DNA of 64,000 bases. Source: Nocardia sp. CY41 (GTDB taxonomy: Bacteria; Actinomycetota; Actinomycetes; Mycobacteriales; Mycobacteriaceae). Where the stretch lies: contig NZ_VUOS01000010.1 of assembly GCF_009829325.1 (NCBI RefSeq), positions 169,779 through 233,778 of the forward strand, read 5' to 3'. How positions within the stretch are numbered: the first letter of the stretch is position 1; the number at the start of each line of letters is the position of its first letter. Both the position numbers and the translations under genes were made by a program. Positions 46,974 through 56,259 of the stretch are shown here, one piece after another. A model generated the notes under the pieces. It saw only the letters and a list, made by a program, of their open reading frames with translations, was not told the origin of the DNA and did no database searches.

Positions 46974-49342
46974 ATCAGGTCCTTCTTCGCCAGCCAGCGC
47001 ATGGTCGCCCAGCCGCAGAACACCGGAAGCCAGCAGGTGAGCACGCGGTAGAGCAGCACCGAGGGCACCGCGATGTTCGCGGGCAGCCCGAATGCGGCCA
47101 GGCCGCCGATCAGCGCGGCCTCGACCGCGCCGACGCCACCCGGGGTCGGCGCGGCCGAGGCCAGGGTGCCGCCGATCATGGTGACGATGGTGACGGTGAT
47201 GAAAGTGGTGCCGCCACCGAACGCCTCGACGCTGGCCCAGAGCGCGCCGGCGAGGCCGAGGGTGATCGCCGCGCAGCCCAGGACGATCACCGCCGAGCGC
47301 TTCGGGTCGCGGGCGAGGTCGGCGAGTTCGCCGAGGACCTCCTGCAGTTGCGGGCGGACCGCGTTGTTCAGCCAGCGGCGCAGTTTCGGCACGAACATGA
47401 ACGTGCCGACGATGCCCACGCCGACGCCGGCGAGCAGATACAGCACCGTGGCGTCCGGGACGAAGTGGGACAGATCGGTCGAGGTACCGGCCAAGATGCT
47501 GAACGCGAGCAGCAGGCTGAGGTGGGTGATCACCTGCACCGCCTGTTGCAGCGCCACCGCGGCCGTGGCGCGCACCGCACCGACGCCGCCCTTCTGCAGG
47601 AAGCGCACGCTGAGCGCGAGGCCACCGACCCGCGCGGGCGTCGTCGTCGCGGCGAAAGTGTTGGCGACCTGCATGATCACGAGGTTGCGGAAGCTCACCG
47701 CACCGGACGCGCAAGCCCACAGCGCCGCCGCCGCGCCGACGTAGGTCAGCGCCGAGACCAGGAGCCCGGCCAGCGCCCACCACCAGTTGGCCGTGCGCAG
47801 TTGGGTGAAGAAGGTCGGCACGGCGCTGATGAACGGGTAGGCGACGTACACCAGGCCGATCAGCAGCACCAGCTGGATGATCTGGTTGCGGGAGAACCGG
47901 GTGATCTGCTCGGCTTCGATCCGGTCCTGACCGGTCTGTCTGCGTACCTCCTCGCGGGCGTCGGAGAGCGCGGCCTTCCATTCCGGAACCGCTTTGCGGA
48001 TTCCGGTCGGTATGGCGGACTTGGTCAACCGGCTCGCGGCCGCGAGCACCCGGGCCTCCCCCAGCGTTTCGATCGCCGCCCGCACCGCGGGCTCCTTGCC
48101 GAACGTCGCGGTGGTCGTCACCAGCAATTGGGCGATGTCGGATTGCAGTTGCGCGTCCGATGCTCCGTACTCGGCGTTGCCGAAGCCGCCGAACAACGTG
48201 ACGCCGTCGGCGACGCGGATGTCGACCGGCCGTAGGTCGCCGTGGGAGATCTGTTTGCGCTGCAAAGCGTCGAGCGCCCGCCACACGCCGGGCAGCACTT
48301 CGGCGGACTGTTCGGTGAGGGCCGTCCCGCAGGGTTGGGTGCGCGCGTACAACATCCAGCCGCGCGACAGCGCGGCGACCGCGACCGGCGTGCAGCTGCC
48401 GAGCCCGAGATCGGCGACGGCGATCGCCATGAGCGCCCGGTGCTCGACCGCGCGATGCATGGAACCGTGGATGGCCGCGGTCTCACTGGAGCGGAACGTC
48501 AGCCAGCGCCACACCTGCCGCAGGGCGCCGAAACTGCGCTGATTCTTGCCGAACATCTCGATGACGAGCTCGCGTTCCGGCCCTTCGACGGCCGCGGCGA
48601 GCACCAGCGGCCCGCGGCCCGCCGGATGCACCACGGTGAATCCGGTGACCGTGTGCCCGCGTCGGGCGAGCAGCCGGACGGCCGCGTCGAGCGGGACTTC
48701 GAGCGCGGGCGTGCCCACCACCAGCACGATCACCGCCCCGACCAGCCAGCCGACCGCCAGCCCGAACATCGCACGGGCGGGCACCACGGTGCTGACCACG
48801 AGGTGGATCGGCGCGAACGCGAGCAGCAGGAACCACAGCCAGCGCCGCGGCCGGACGGGCAGCCATGGGCTGGCGACGGTGAGCATCGCGGCGATCATCG
48901 CGATCCAGCGCGGATCGTCGAGGAACTGGGACAGGAAGGTGTCCAACCGATCCGGGACTTGCAGATGCCATTTCGGCGCGGACAGGCCGGTGCCGGTGAT
49001 GGACAACAGCAGCGCTGCGACGGCCCCGGCCGCGGCGTAACCGGCGAGCAGCTTCCATTGCCTGCCGATGATCAGCTCGATCAGGATCGCGAACGGCAGC
49101 GCGAGGATCGCCATGCCGTAGACCAGGTACACCAGGTTCGACTGGTCCGGATTGAGGAAGCCGACGATCTCGGAGACCGACTGCTCCAGCGCCAGCCATT
49201 CCGGGCGGGTGATCAGGGACGCCGCGATGACGACCGCCACCCAGACGGCCGCGAGGACGACGCGGACGATGTCGCTCGTGCGGCGGATCAGCGGCTGTAG
49301 CAGGCTGCCCGTGACCGGGATCTCTCGCCCGTCCACTCGCAT
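46970..49342 (-). CDS. Flippase-domain (LPG synthase TM/UPF0104-like) protein with pseudokinase-like middle
   Basis: A 790-residue membrane protein in three parts. An N-terminal six-helix bundle covers about 25-220. A cytosolic region (about 225-475) reads like a protein kinase: ISHGDLRPVDIRVADGVTLF mirrors the catalytic loop HxDxxxxN, keeping Asp369 but replacing Asn with Asp374, and the DFG position is GGF. The C-terminal eight-helix region (485-790, ending LTCWLPVFCGWATMRWL) is the lysylphosphatidylglycerol synthase TM/UPF0104 flippase-like domain with FAATTTPARVGG and SAAPTPGGVGAVEAAL. It probably moves or synthesises a lipid under control of the kinase-like domain. ATG at 49342 has GGAGAGG upstream. 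Confidence 0.75.
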   Translation of the reverse strand: MRVDGREIPVTGSLLQPLIRRTSDIVRVVLAAVWVAVVIAASLITRPEWLALEQSVSEIVGFLNPDQSNLVYLVYGMAILALPFAILIELIIGRQWKLLAGYAAAGAVAALLLSITGTGLSAPKWHLQVPDRLDTFLSQFLDDPRWIAMIAAMLTVASPWLPVRPRRWLWFLLLAFAPIHLVVSTVVPARAMFGLAVGWLVGAVIVLVVGTPALEVPLDAAVRLLARRGHTVTGFTVVHPAGRGPLVLAAAVEGPERELVIEMFGKNQRSFGALRQVWRWLTFRSSETAAIHGSMHRAVEHRALMAIAVADLGLGSCTPVAVAALSRGWMLYARTQPCGTALTEQSAEVLPGVWRALDALQRKQISHGDLRPVDIRVADGVTLFGGFGNAEYGASDAQLQSDIAQLLVTTTATFGKEPAVRAAIETLGEARVLAAASRLTKSAIPTGIRKAVPEWKAALSDAREEVRRQTGQDRIEAEQITRFSRNQIIQLVLLIGLVYVAYPFISAVPTFFTQLRTANWWWALAGLLVSALTYVGAAAALWACASGAVSFRNLVIMQVANTFAATTTPARVGGLALSVRFLQKGGVGAVRATAAVALQQAVQVITHLSLLLAFSILAGTSTDLSHFVPDATVLYLLAGVGVGIVGTFMFVPKLRRWLNNAVRPQLQEVLGELADLARDPKRSAVIVLGCAAITLGLAGALWASVEAFGGGTTFITVTIVTMIGGTLASAAPTPGGVGAVEAALIGGLAAFGLPANIAVPSVLLYRVLTCWLPVFCGWATMRWLAKKDLI

Positions 49343-49610
49343 GCGCGCCCGCCTCTCCGGGTACTCAGGCCGTACTGGTTGGGAGGCGCGAGACCCGCCT
49401 TCAGGTCTTGCGTTGAGCGCCACTCCTCTTTTGGGCGTACCCGACGAGTTACCCATGTGCGTACGAGATCGGTTGTTATGTTCGCTGCACGATACCGTTC
49501 GGCACGCTCGGAGATTCGGCGGTGGTATCGGGCCTCGGCTGCCTGTTGTGTCCTATATCACCATTCTCGGCGTTGATCCTCACATTGGTGTCAAGTTTCA
49601 GCATGAGGGC

Positions 49611-50510
49611 ATGGACAACGAACTCTTCGACTACAGCCCGATCGTCGACCGCCCGCCGTTGCGCTGGCCCGGTGACGCCCGGGTCGCGTTCTATGTCGGG
49701 CTCAATGTCGAGCACTATCAGCTCGACCGCCCGTCCACGAGCATCTTTCCCGGCACCGCCGGGCTCGCGCCCGATCCGTTGAACTACGGCTGGCGCGACT
49801 ACGGACCGCGGGTGGGCATCTGGCGGGTGATCGAGGTGCTCGACCGGCACGGTATCCGCGCCAGCGCACTGCTCAATTCGGATGTCGTCGAGCACTATCC
49901 GCAGATCGTGGCCGCGGGTGTACGACGGAACTGGGCGTGGCCGGCGCACGGGAAGAACAACTCGATCTTCCAGGCGGACCTGCCTGCGGAGGAGGAGCGC
50001 GCGTACCTGGCCGACGTGGTCGCGATCATCGAGCGAGCCACCGGCCGCAAGCCGCGCGGCTGGATGGGGCCCGCCCTGACCGAGTCGTTCCGAACCCCGT
50101 CGCTGCTGGCCGAGCTCGGCCTCGGCTACGTACTCGACTGGACCAACGACGACCAGCCCTACCCGCTGTCGGTACCCGGCCTGCTCAGCGTGCCCTATTC
50201 GGTGGAACTCAACGACAACACGCTCTTCCTCGGCAAAGCCACCAGTGGACCGGACTTCGTGCGGATCGTCCGCGATCAGCTCGACCAGCTCTACGCCGAA
50301 TCGGCCGGTAGCGGGCGCGTCATGGCGCTGGCCCTGCACCCCTTCGTGATCGGGCAGGCGTTCCGGATCAAGTACCTCGATCAGGCGCTCGAGTACGTGG
50401 CCACCCACCCGGGAGTGTGGCTGACCACCAGCGACGAGATCGCCGAGCATTACTCCGGTGCGGTGGAGCTTGCCGAATCCGCGCGAGCCGAAGACGATCG
50501 GGTCAGGTAA
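49611..50510 (+). CDS. Polysaccharide deacetylase (PuuE/allantoinase-like) family protein
   Basis: A 299-residue NodB-homology protein. The opening YSPIVDRPPLRWPGDARVAFYVGLNVEHYQLD is characteristic of the PuuE-like branch; GIRASALLNSDVVEHYPQIV and WAWPAHGKNNS carry the metal-region residues, and ALHPFVIGQAFR holds the late conserved His. Members are cyclic imidases, allantoinases or carbohydrate deacetylases; which applies cannot be told. Start ATG at 49611 is chosen by homology to the MDNELFDYS-type start; GAGGG is only 1 base away, and GTG at about 49548 is possible. The SDR gene follows 20 bases downstream. Confidence 0.8.
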   Translation: MDNELFDYSPIVDRPPLRWPGDARVAFYVGLNVEHYQLDRPSTSIFPGTAGLAPDPLNYGWRDYGPRVGIWRVIEVLDRHGIRASALLNSDVVEHYPQIVAAGVRRNWAWPAHGKNNSIFQADLPAEEERAYLADVVAIIERATGRKPRGWMGPALTESFRTPSLLAELGLGYVLDWTNDDQPYPLSVPGLLSVPYSVELNDNTLFLGKATSGPDFVRIVRDQLDQLYAESAGSGRVMALALHPFVIGQAFRIKYLDQALEYVATHPGVWLTTSDEIAEHYSGAVELAESARAEDDRVR

Positions 50511-50530
50511 CCGATGCTCGGGAGGCAGCG

Positions 50531-51400
50531 ATGGCAGCGCAGGACCAGGAACAGGAGAAGGACCTCACCGGAAAGACGGTGGTGGTGACCGGCGCCAGTT
50601 CGGGCATCGGCGCCGCCGCGGCGCAGCGGCTCGCCGCGCGCGGCGCCACCGTCGCGGTGGTCGGCCGGTCACCGGAGCGGACCGCAGAGGTGGCGGCGAA
50701 GGCCGGCGCGGAGCCGTTCGTCGCCGACTTCGCCCGACTCGACGACGTGCGCAAACTGGCCGACCAGTTGCTCGACCGGTATCCCGCGATCGACGTGCTG
50801 GCCAACAACGCGGGCGGCGCGTGGCCCGAGCGGACCGTCACCGAGGACGGCAACGAACTCACCTTCCAGGTCAATCACCTCGCGCCGTTCCTGCTGACGA
50901 ACCTGCTGCTGGAGCGCTTGACCCACGCTACGGCCAGGGTGGTGAACACCGCGAGCACGACCTACCGGATGGCGAAGCTGGACCTGGACACGGTCAACGC
51001 CGCGACGGGCTCGTTCAACCAGCTCGGCGCGTACGCCGCGTCGAAGCTGGCGAACATCCTGTTCACCCGGGAACTGGCGCGCCGCACCGAGGGCGCCGGG
51101 ATCACCACCGCGGCCTTCCATCCCGGCGCGGTCGCCACCCACGTCTACGACAACGCCCCGTTCGGTCTCGGCCGGTTCATCCGGTCTCCGCTGGGGCGCG
51201 TGTTCTTCATCCAGCCGGACAAGGGCGCCGAGCCACTGATCCACCTGGCCACCACCGCCGACGGCGCGGCGATCAACGGGCAGTACTTCCACCGGCTCGA
51301 GCTGGAGCGACCGCGCAACAAGCAGGCGGTCGACGCCGAACTCGCGCGTCGGCTCTGGACGCTCTCCGAGCGGGCCACCGGGCTCGCGACCGGCGAATAG
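50531..51400 (+). CDS. Short-chain dehydrogenase/reductase
   Basis: A 289-residue NAD(P)-dependent oxidoreductase of the retinol-dehydrogenase-like SDR group. Cofactor motif TGASSGIG at about 20-27, structural LANNAGGAW, catalytic Ser in NTASTTY and Tyr-x-x-x-Lys in YAASKLANILF. The C-terminal extension matches 'extended' SDRs of actinobacteria. ATG at 50531 follows GGGAGG. It is on the same strand as the deacetylase gene with 20 bases between, so they may be co-transcribed. Substrate unknown. Confidence 0.85.
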   Translation: MAAQDQEQEKDLTGKTVVVTGASSGIGAAAAQRLAARGATVAVVGRSPERTAEVAAKAGAEPFVADFARLDDVRKLADQLLDRYPAIDVLANNAGGAWPERTVTEDGNELTFQVNHLAPFLLTNLLLERLTHATARVVNTASTTYRMAKLDLDTVNAATGSFNQLGAYAASKLANILFTRELARRTEGAGITTAAFHPGAVATHVYDNAPFGLGRFIRSPLGRVFFIQPDKGAEPLIHLATTADGAAINGQYFHRLELERPRNKQAVDAELARRLWTLSERATGLATGE

Positions 51401-51409
51401 TCCGCTGGT

Positions 51410-52180
51410 TCACGGTTCGGCGTCGGCGAGCCGGAGGGAGCTGCCGTCCTTGCGGTCCGGTTCGACGCCGACCCCGTACACCCCGCCGGAGACCTGGCCC
51501 GAGTCCAGCTCGACGATCGCCCGCGCGACTCGCTCGGTGGGGACCAGCACGGGAAACGTGGTGGGTGCGATCGCGTTCACGCGCACACCGAACTCGGTGA
51601 ATTCGGCCGCGAGATTGCGGGTCAGCTGATCGAGCGCGGCCTTCGACGCGGAGTACAGGGTCTGTCCCGGATAGACCTCCGAGCCGGAGATGCTCGAGAC
51701 ATTGACGATGTTGCGGTTGCGCGCGCGATTCTCGGAGCCTGCGTGCAGCCAGGACCGCTGTGCCAGTCGTGCCGAAAGACGCAGCGGTACCGCCACGTTC
51801 AGCAGGAAGTGGGGATCGAAGTCGTCCAGCGCCGCGTCGCCGTCGACGATGCCGCGTGGGTGCAGCCGGACGTGCGCCGCGTTGTTCACCAGCAGGTCGA
51901 CCCGGCCGAACCGGGCCAGCGCGAGGTCCACCACCCGGTCCACCTCGCCCGGCTGGGTGAGATCGGACCGGACGACGAACACCCGGGAATCGTTCTCCGG
52001 CAACACCGCGTCCGGCACCAGCGGATCGACGTACCACTCCAGCTGCGAAGGCACCGCCGGTGTGCGCGTGCGGCAGACGGCGACGATGTCGTAGTCGCGG
52101 TAGTAGGCCTGGCAGAAGGCGTCGCCCAGGGTGCCGCCCGCGCCGGTGAGCAGGCAGACGCGGCGGTCACCACTGGACAA
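51410..52180 (-). CDS. Short-chain dehydrogenase/reductase, coupled to 2OG oxygenase
   Basis: A 256-residue SDR. Cofactor motif TGAGGTLG near the N-terminus, LLVNNAAHV, catalytic Ser in VNVSSISG and Tyr/Lys in YSASKAALDQ. TTG at 52180 is the start: GGAGGAG lies 5 bases upstream and no ATG/GTG is in frame nearby. The gene begins 13 bases inside the 3' end of the 2OG-Fe oxygenase gene, so the two are translated together. It may oxidise or reduce the oxygenase product; the pathway is unknown. Confidence 0.85.
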   Translation of the reverse strand: MSSGDRRVCLLTGAGGTLGDAFCQAYYRDYDIVAVCRTRTPAVPSQLEWYVDPLVPDAVLPENDSRVFVVRSDLTQPGEVDRVVDLALARFGRVDLLVNNAAHVRLHPRGIVDGDAALDDFDPHFLLNVAVPLRLSARLAQRSWLHAGSENRARNRNIVNVSSISGSEVYPGQTLYSASKAALDQLTRNLAAEFTEFGVRVNAIAPTTFPVLVPTERVARAIVELDSGQVSGGVYGVGVEPDRKDGSSLRLADAEP

Positions 52181-52961
52181 TCCGGTCTCCTCCCCAGCGT
52201 CGTTCGGCGTCCGCTTTGGTGCGATGCACCCACATCACCACGCTGTTGCGGTCTTCGGCGTTGTTGCCCGCGAACGTGTGCCAGCTGCGCGGGGTGACCT
52301 CGAACAGCACGAGCGAGTTGTCCAGCGGCGGGACGAGAGCCACCGACGGCAGCGCGGCTGCGTCGGCGACGTGGTCGTACAGCGCGGTCTCGCCGCCGTC
52401 GCCGGGTGACCAGCCCGGATTGCCGAGATAGAACAGCACCGCGACGGCGCGGACGGTCTCGCGCGCGACGACGCCGGGCGCGCGGGCTCCGGTCTTGGTG
52501 TGCACGGTGCCGTCGGGCAGCCGCACTTCGCCGGGACCGGGTGGTGGCCCGGGAAACCAGGCCGGGTTGAGGTCGTTGTGCGGCCGGCCGAACGGGCTGC
52601 CCGGCCCGTGATGATGCACCGACCCCTCGACGTCACCGGTCGCTTCGACGCCGCCGAGCCGCGCGACCAAGTCGTGCCACTCGCGCGTGGCGAAGACCGC
52701 GAGCGGACCGTCGCGCAGATCGGCGAATCGGATTCCGTCGGCGCTGTAGCCGTCGGCGACGGTGACGAACAGGTCGGGACGCTCCCGGCGGACGCGTTCC
52801 AGTTGGTCGGCCAGCCGCTGATAGAACTCGGGGACGAAGACGTCGCGGGCGTACACGTGCGGGAACGGTCTGCTGCGCCGGATCCAGCGCCGATGGGCGA
52901 ACAACTGCGCGAACCACAGCGGAACCGGCGGTGTCGCGAGCTCCGGCTCGGTTGTCACCAT
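52167..52961 (-). CDS. 2-oxoglutarate/Fe(II)-dependent oxygenase, prolyl-4-hydroxylase-like
   Basis: A 264-residue double-stranded beta-helix oxygenase. The metal ligands are His128-x-Asp130 in RPHNDLNP and His228 in PRSWHTFAG; Arg238 in EDRNSV binds 2-oxoglutarate. FYLGNPGWSPGDGGETALY is the conserved strand seen in P4H-type bacterial enzymes. They hydroxylate small molecules or peptides. ATG at 52961 follows GGGAGGGAG. First gene of a two-gene unit with the SDR at 51410, overlapping it by 14 bases. A homologue with known substrate could not be recalled. Confidence 0.85.
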   Translation of the reverse strand: MVTTEPELATPPVPLWFAQLFAHRRWIRRSRPFPHVYARDVFVPEFYQRLADQLERVRRERPDLFVTVADGYSADGIRFADLRDGPLAVFATREWHDLVARLGGVEATGDVEGSVHHHGPGSPFGRPHNDLNPAWFPGPPPGPGEVRLPDGTVHTKTGARAPGVVARETVRAVAVLFYLGNPGWSPGDGGETALYDHVADAAALPSVALVPPLDNSLVLFEVTPRSWHTFAGNNAEDRNSVVMWVHRTKADAERRWGGDRIVQW

Positions 52962-53045
52962 TACTCCCTCCCGGTCGAACCCCCGTGATCATATTGCCCG
53001 CACCCGGCGCACGCGGGCCGGTCTCCGCGCTGCGAGGATCACCCC

Positions 53046-53645
53046 GTGAGCCGTGACCTGCGTCTGTGTTTCGTCGGAGATTCGTTCGTCGCGGGTGTCG
53101 GCGACCCGGGTTGCCTGGGCTGGGCGGGCAGACTCGTGTCCGCCGCGCATGCGGAGGACATCCCGCTGACCGCATACAACCTCGGGGTGCGCGGGCAGAC
53201 CTCGACCGCGATCGTGCGACGCTTCCAGACCGAATGCGCACCCCGGCTGCCGGAGGGCGTGGACGCCAGGGTTGTTCTTTCGTTCGGCGTGAACGACACC
53301 ATGCACGAGAACGGCGGCCCGAGAGTGACCCCGGATCAGTCGGTCGCCAATCTGAGCGCACTGCTGGCCCACACCGCGGCGCACGGGTGGCCGGTGCTGA
53401 TGGTCGCCCCGCCGCCGATCGCGGACGAGGAGCACAATGCCCGCACCGCGGCGCTGGACGAGCGGTTCGCCCGGGTGTGCGCGGCATCCGGGGTGCCCTA
53501 CGTGCGCGTCCATCAGCCGTTGCGTGACAACGCGGTGTGGCGCGCCGAGGTCCGGGCGGGTGACGGGGCGCATCCCGGCGCCGCGGGTTATGCGGAGCTC
53601 GCCGCGCTCATCGTTCCGCAGTGGCGTGCGTGGCTGGCAGGGTGA
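53046..53645 (+). CDS. SGNH/GDSL-family esterase
   Basis: A 199-residue cytosolic hydrolase of the SGNH fold. Block I is FVGDSFVAGVGD (nucleophile Ser in GDS), block II Gly in NLGVRGQTS, block III Asn in FGVNDTM and block V Asp-x-x-His in DGAHPGA. All catalytic residues are present. The start is GTG at 53046, 7 bases after GAGG. It stands between the divergent 2OG oxygenase and the ABC1 kinase (on the other strand). It probably hydrolyses short acyl esters; substrate unknown. Confidence 0.88.
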   Translation: MSRDLRLCFVGDSFVAGVGDPGCLGWAGRLVSAAHAEDIPLTAYNLGVRGQTSTAIVRRFQTECAPRLPEGVDARVVLSFGVNDTMHENGGPRVTPDQSVANLSALLAHTAAHGWPVLMVAPPPIADEEHNARTAALDERFARVCAASGVPYVRVHQPLRDNAVWRAEVRAGDGAHPGAAGYAELAALIVPQWRAWLAG

Positions 53646-53688
53646 TATGTCGTTTTCCGAACACGGGGTGGTGGCGATTCGGCGCTGT

Positions 53689-53697
53689 GTCTGAGAC
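53689..53697. repeat. GTCTGAGAC palindrome, copy 1
   Basis: A copy of GTCT-N-AGAC in the 131-base interval between the GDSL gene and the ABC1 kinase gene. See the other copies at 55334, 56173 and 56260. Confidence 0.35.
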
Positions 53698-53776
53698 GCA
53701 AGCGGCGAAAGTGCCTCACCAGGTGCCCTAGGAGAAGCGGTTTACCGAATTCGTCTGCGCGGCAACGTACTCCTGC

Positions 53777-55267
53777 TCATCCGATCGGCAGACCACGTTT
53801 GTTCGTCCCGTCGCGCCGCCTCCGCACGGTATCCAGGTCGGCGGTCGCCGAAAGAGCCTCCGGCGAAACATCGGAACTGAACGCTTCGCTCAATTCCGGT
53901 ACCCAGCGGACGATTTCGTCGCGGTAGGGCCCTTCGGTCTCCAGCTGCCCGAGCACGCCCACCAGCGTGAGGAACGAGCGGGCGAACGGTGTGAAGTAGG
54001 CGGGCATGGTCATCTGGCGCACCACGTTGGTCAGCCGAGGATTAGTGGTGCGCAACACTTGTCGGCGCAACCAGCGGGTGGTCAAGCGATAGGTCGCGTG
54101 CCGCAACGGCTCGCCGCACGGGGTGATCGCCGCGTAGAGCGCCTCGCTGTCGATGGCCTGTCCATTCTCGACGAAGCCGTGTCGGCGTGTGGCCGCGGCC
54201 AGATCACCCGGCCCGCCACGGAAGATCGCCTTGCAGCAGTCGAGGGTCAGATCGCCGAAACCCGCGGGCGGCCACGTGCAGCACGCGCCGAAATCCATGA
54301 CGCCGAGGCGTCCGTCGGGCAGCACCCGGAAATTGCCGGGATGCGGATCGGCGTACAGCAGGCCGTGCCTGCCCCAGCCGCGAGTCACGAAGCGGACCAT
54401 GAGCATGCCCACGCGGTCGCGCTCGGCCTGCGTGCCGGAGGCGACGATGCGTGGCACCGGCGTGCCGTCGATCCATTCGCTGATCAACACGTCGCCGTGC
54501 TGCGCGACAACGTTCGGGACGTAGAAGTCGGGATCGTCGGCATAGGCCGCGGCGAACGCCCTCTGGTAATTCGCCTCCGCCGCATAGTCGAGTTCTCCGG
54601 TGACCGACGCGCAGATCGCCTCGGTCACCGCCTTCACGTCCGCGCCCGGCAGGAATACCGTTGCGAGATACGAGATCCGGCGCAAGTGATCCAGATCGCG
54701 AGCCACCGCCTGCCTGCCACCGGGGTACATCACCTTGACCGCGACCGTCCTGCCGTCGTGCCAGACCGCGCGGTGCACCTGCCCGAGCGAGGCCGCCGCG
54801 GCGCGCCGGTCGTCGAATGCGCGGAAACTCGAACGCCACTGCGCGCCCATGCTTTCGGCCATGGCGGCGTGCACCGCATGCGGCAGCATCGCGGGCGCGG
54901 CGTCCTGGAGCCTGGCGAGCGCGATCCGGTACGGCTCGGCCACGTCCCGCGGCAGTGCCAGCTCATAGATGGCCAGTAGCTGCCCCAGCTTCGCGGCGCA
55001 GCCTTTGAGCTCGCCGAGCACTTCGAAGATGTGCTGCGCGGTGCGCAGCTGGATGTCGCGATTGACTTCTTCGGCCGATCTGCCGAGCGCCCGCTTGCCG
55101 AGCCCCGCGGCCTGTCGTCCGGCGAACGCCACCGGCAGCGCGGCCAGCTTCGCGCCGCGAACCGCGCCGTGAGCAGGGGGTTTACCTTGGGGCCGCGAGG
55201 CGAAAAGCCGGGGTCGTTTGCCCGTGGTCCCCTCCTCGGGGCGCTCTCCGATGGGCCGGATGGTCAT
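53777..55267 (-). CDS. ABC1/AarF (UbiB-type) atypical kinase
   Basis: A 496-residue protein of the ABC1/COQ8 family. CAAKLGQLL is the KxGQ motif, AAAASLGQVHRA the Ala-rich loop replacing the glycine loop, TVAVKVMYP has the ATP-binding Lys, LLYADPHPGNF is the catalytic loop and VMDFGACC the DFG motif. The family supports quinone or isoprenoid lipid metabolism through ATPase activity. An N-terminal 40-residue basic stretch precedes the domain. ATG at 55267 has GAGGTGA upstream. It is divergent from the GntR gene across 75 bases. Confidence 0.9.
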   Translation of the reverse strand: MTIRPIGERPEEGTTGKRPRLFASRPQGKPPAHGAVRGAKLAALPVAFAGRQAAGLGKRALGRSAEEVNRDIQLRTAQHIFEVLGELKGCAAKLGQLLAIYELALPRDVAEPYRIALARLQDAAPAMLPHAVHAAMAESMGAQWRSSFRAFDDRRAAAASLGQVHRAVWHDGRTVAVKVMYPGGRQAVARDLDHLRRISYLATVFLPGADVKAVTEAICASVTGELDYAAEANYQRAFAAAYADDPDFYVPNVVAQHGDVLISEWIDGTPVPRIVASGTQAERDRVGMLMVRFVTRGWGRHGLLYADPHPGNFRVLPDGRLGVMDFGACCTWPPAGFGDLTLDCCKAIFRGGPGDLAAATRRHGFVENGQAIDSEALYAAITPCGEPLRHATYRLTTRWLRRQVLRTTNPRLTNVVRQMTMPAYFTPFARSFLTLVGVLGQLETEGPYRDEIVRWVPELSEAFSSDVSPEALSATADLDTVRRRRDGTNKRGLPIG

Positions 55268-55327
55268 GACTCACCTCACAGTCGCGCGCACAAGTGTGAC
55301 ACAGGTGCAGTACCGCACAGTAGGGCT

Positions 55328-55333
55328 TAGACT
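55328..55333 (+). promoter_or_regulatory. -10 element TAGACT upstream of the GntR gene
   Basis: TAGACT ends 9 bases before the GTG start; the intervening bases are the near-palindrome GTCTGGGAC. A leaderless or very short-leader transcript is likely. Confidence 0.45.
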
Positions 55334-55342
55334 GTCTGGGAC
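55334..55342. promoter_or_regulatory. GTCTGGGAC, near-palindromic operator candidate
   Basis: One base from GTCTNAGAC, it lies exactly between the -10 box and the GntR start codon. It resembles the three GTCT-N-AGAC copies at 53689, 56173 and 56260 and may be the GntR's own site. Confidence 0.35.
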
Positions 55343-56149
55343 GTGTACGAAACCAGTCGAAAGGTGACTTCGATGGGATCCCAAACGGTGGTCGCCGACG
55401 TTGCCGACGAACTGGCGCGCCGGGTTGCCGCGGGGGAATATCAGCCGGGGGATCTCATGCCGTCGGTGCGTCAGGTCGCCGAGGAATTCGATATGAATCG
55501 CGCGACCGCGCAGCTGACTCTGGGTCGGCTGGAGTCGTACGGTTTCGTCGAAGCCCGGCGCGGCAAGGGATTCACGATCCGCGACGTCCGTGAGGCCGGC
55601 GGGGTGGACGTGTACCGCCAGCTGTTCCGCTTCTCGATTCCGATGCCCGACATCGCGATGGAGATGTTCCGCGACATCGTCGACGTCGAGCGCACTCTCG
55701 TCCTCGAGGCGCTGCTCGCCTACACCGGTGGCGCGCAGCGGATCGATTCCGCCGAACTGAAATCCACGATCGATGAACTCGAATCGATAGCCAGGGAGCC
55801 CGATCCGGACTTGCGCCGGCTGTTGGCGCTCGAGGTTGCGTTGGTACGCAGGTTGCTGACCTCGCTCGGGCTCCCCATGCAGCGCGCGATCTTGAACTCG
55901 ATCGGCGAGATGGTGCTCGAGGTGCCGGAGGCGGTCGAGGCGTACTTCGCCGGCGCGCCGGATCTCCATGTCCTCGTGTGGCGGGCGCTGGCCGCGGTGT
56001 GGGATTCCGGCTCCGGGCCGAGCGAGGCACAGCTGGCGCTGTTCGAGGACCTGTTCGGCATGTACCACGAGAAGGTCATCGCGCGCTTCGAGGAGTTGGT
56101 GGCCGACGTGGAGGAGAGCGCCGAGGAGAACCGAGCGGCTACCGCGTAG
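55343..56149 (+). CDS. GntR-family transcriptional regulator
   Basis: A 268-residue regulator. Residues about 15-80 form the winged helix (ADELARRVAAGEYQPGDLMP, then RQVAEEFDMNRATAQLTLGR). The C-terminal half is all-helical and FadR/FCD-like (IVDVERTLVLEALLAY, LEVALVRRLL), likely ligand-binding. GTG at 55343. The divergent ABC1 kinase gene may be a target. The call is secure at family level; the effector is unknown. Confidence 0.88.
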   Translation: MYETSRKVTSMGSQTVVADVADELARRVAAGEYQPGDLMPSVRQVAEEFDMNRATAQLTLGRLESYGFVEARRGKGFTIRDVREAGGVDVYRQLFRFSIPMPDIAMEMFRDIVDVERTLVLEALLAYTGGAQRIDSAELKSTIDELESIAREPDPDLRRLLALEVALVRRLLTSLGLPMQRAILNSIGEMVLEVPEAVEAYFAGAPDLHVLVWRALAAVWDSGSGPSEAQLALFEDLFGMYHEKVIARFEELVADVEESAEENRAATA

Positions 56150-56172
56150 TCGTTTCGTACGGCGCACAGTCC

Positions 56173-56181
56173 GTCTGAGAC
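56173..56181. repeat. GTCTGAGAC palindrome, copy 2
   Basis: Lies 24 bases after the GntR stop codon, flanked by CC and GT. Confidence 0.35.
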
Positions 56182-56259
56182 GTCATTCGGACAACGCACG
56201 AGCCGGGTCCGCTCATCGCGGGGAATTGCTCGGGCTACCTGGTTCTCCCAGCGGAGTCT

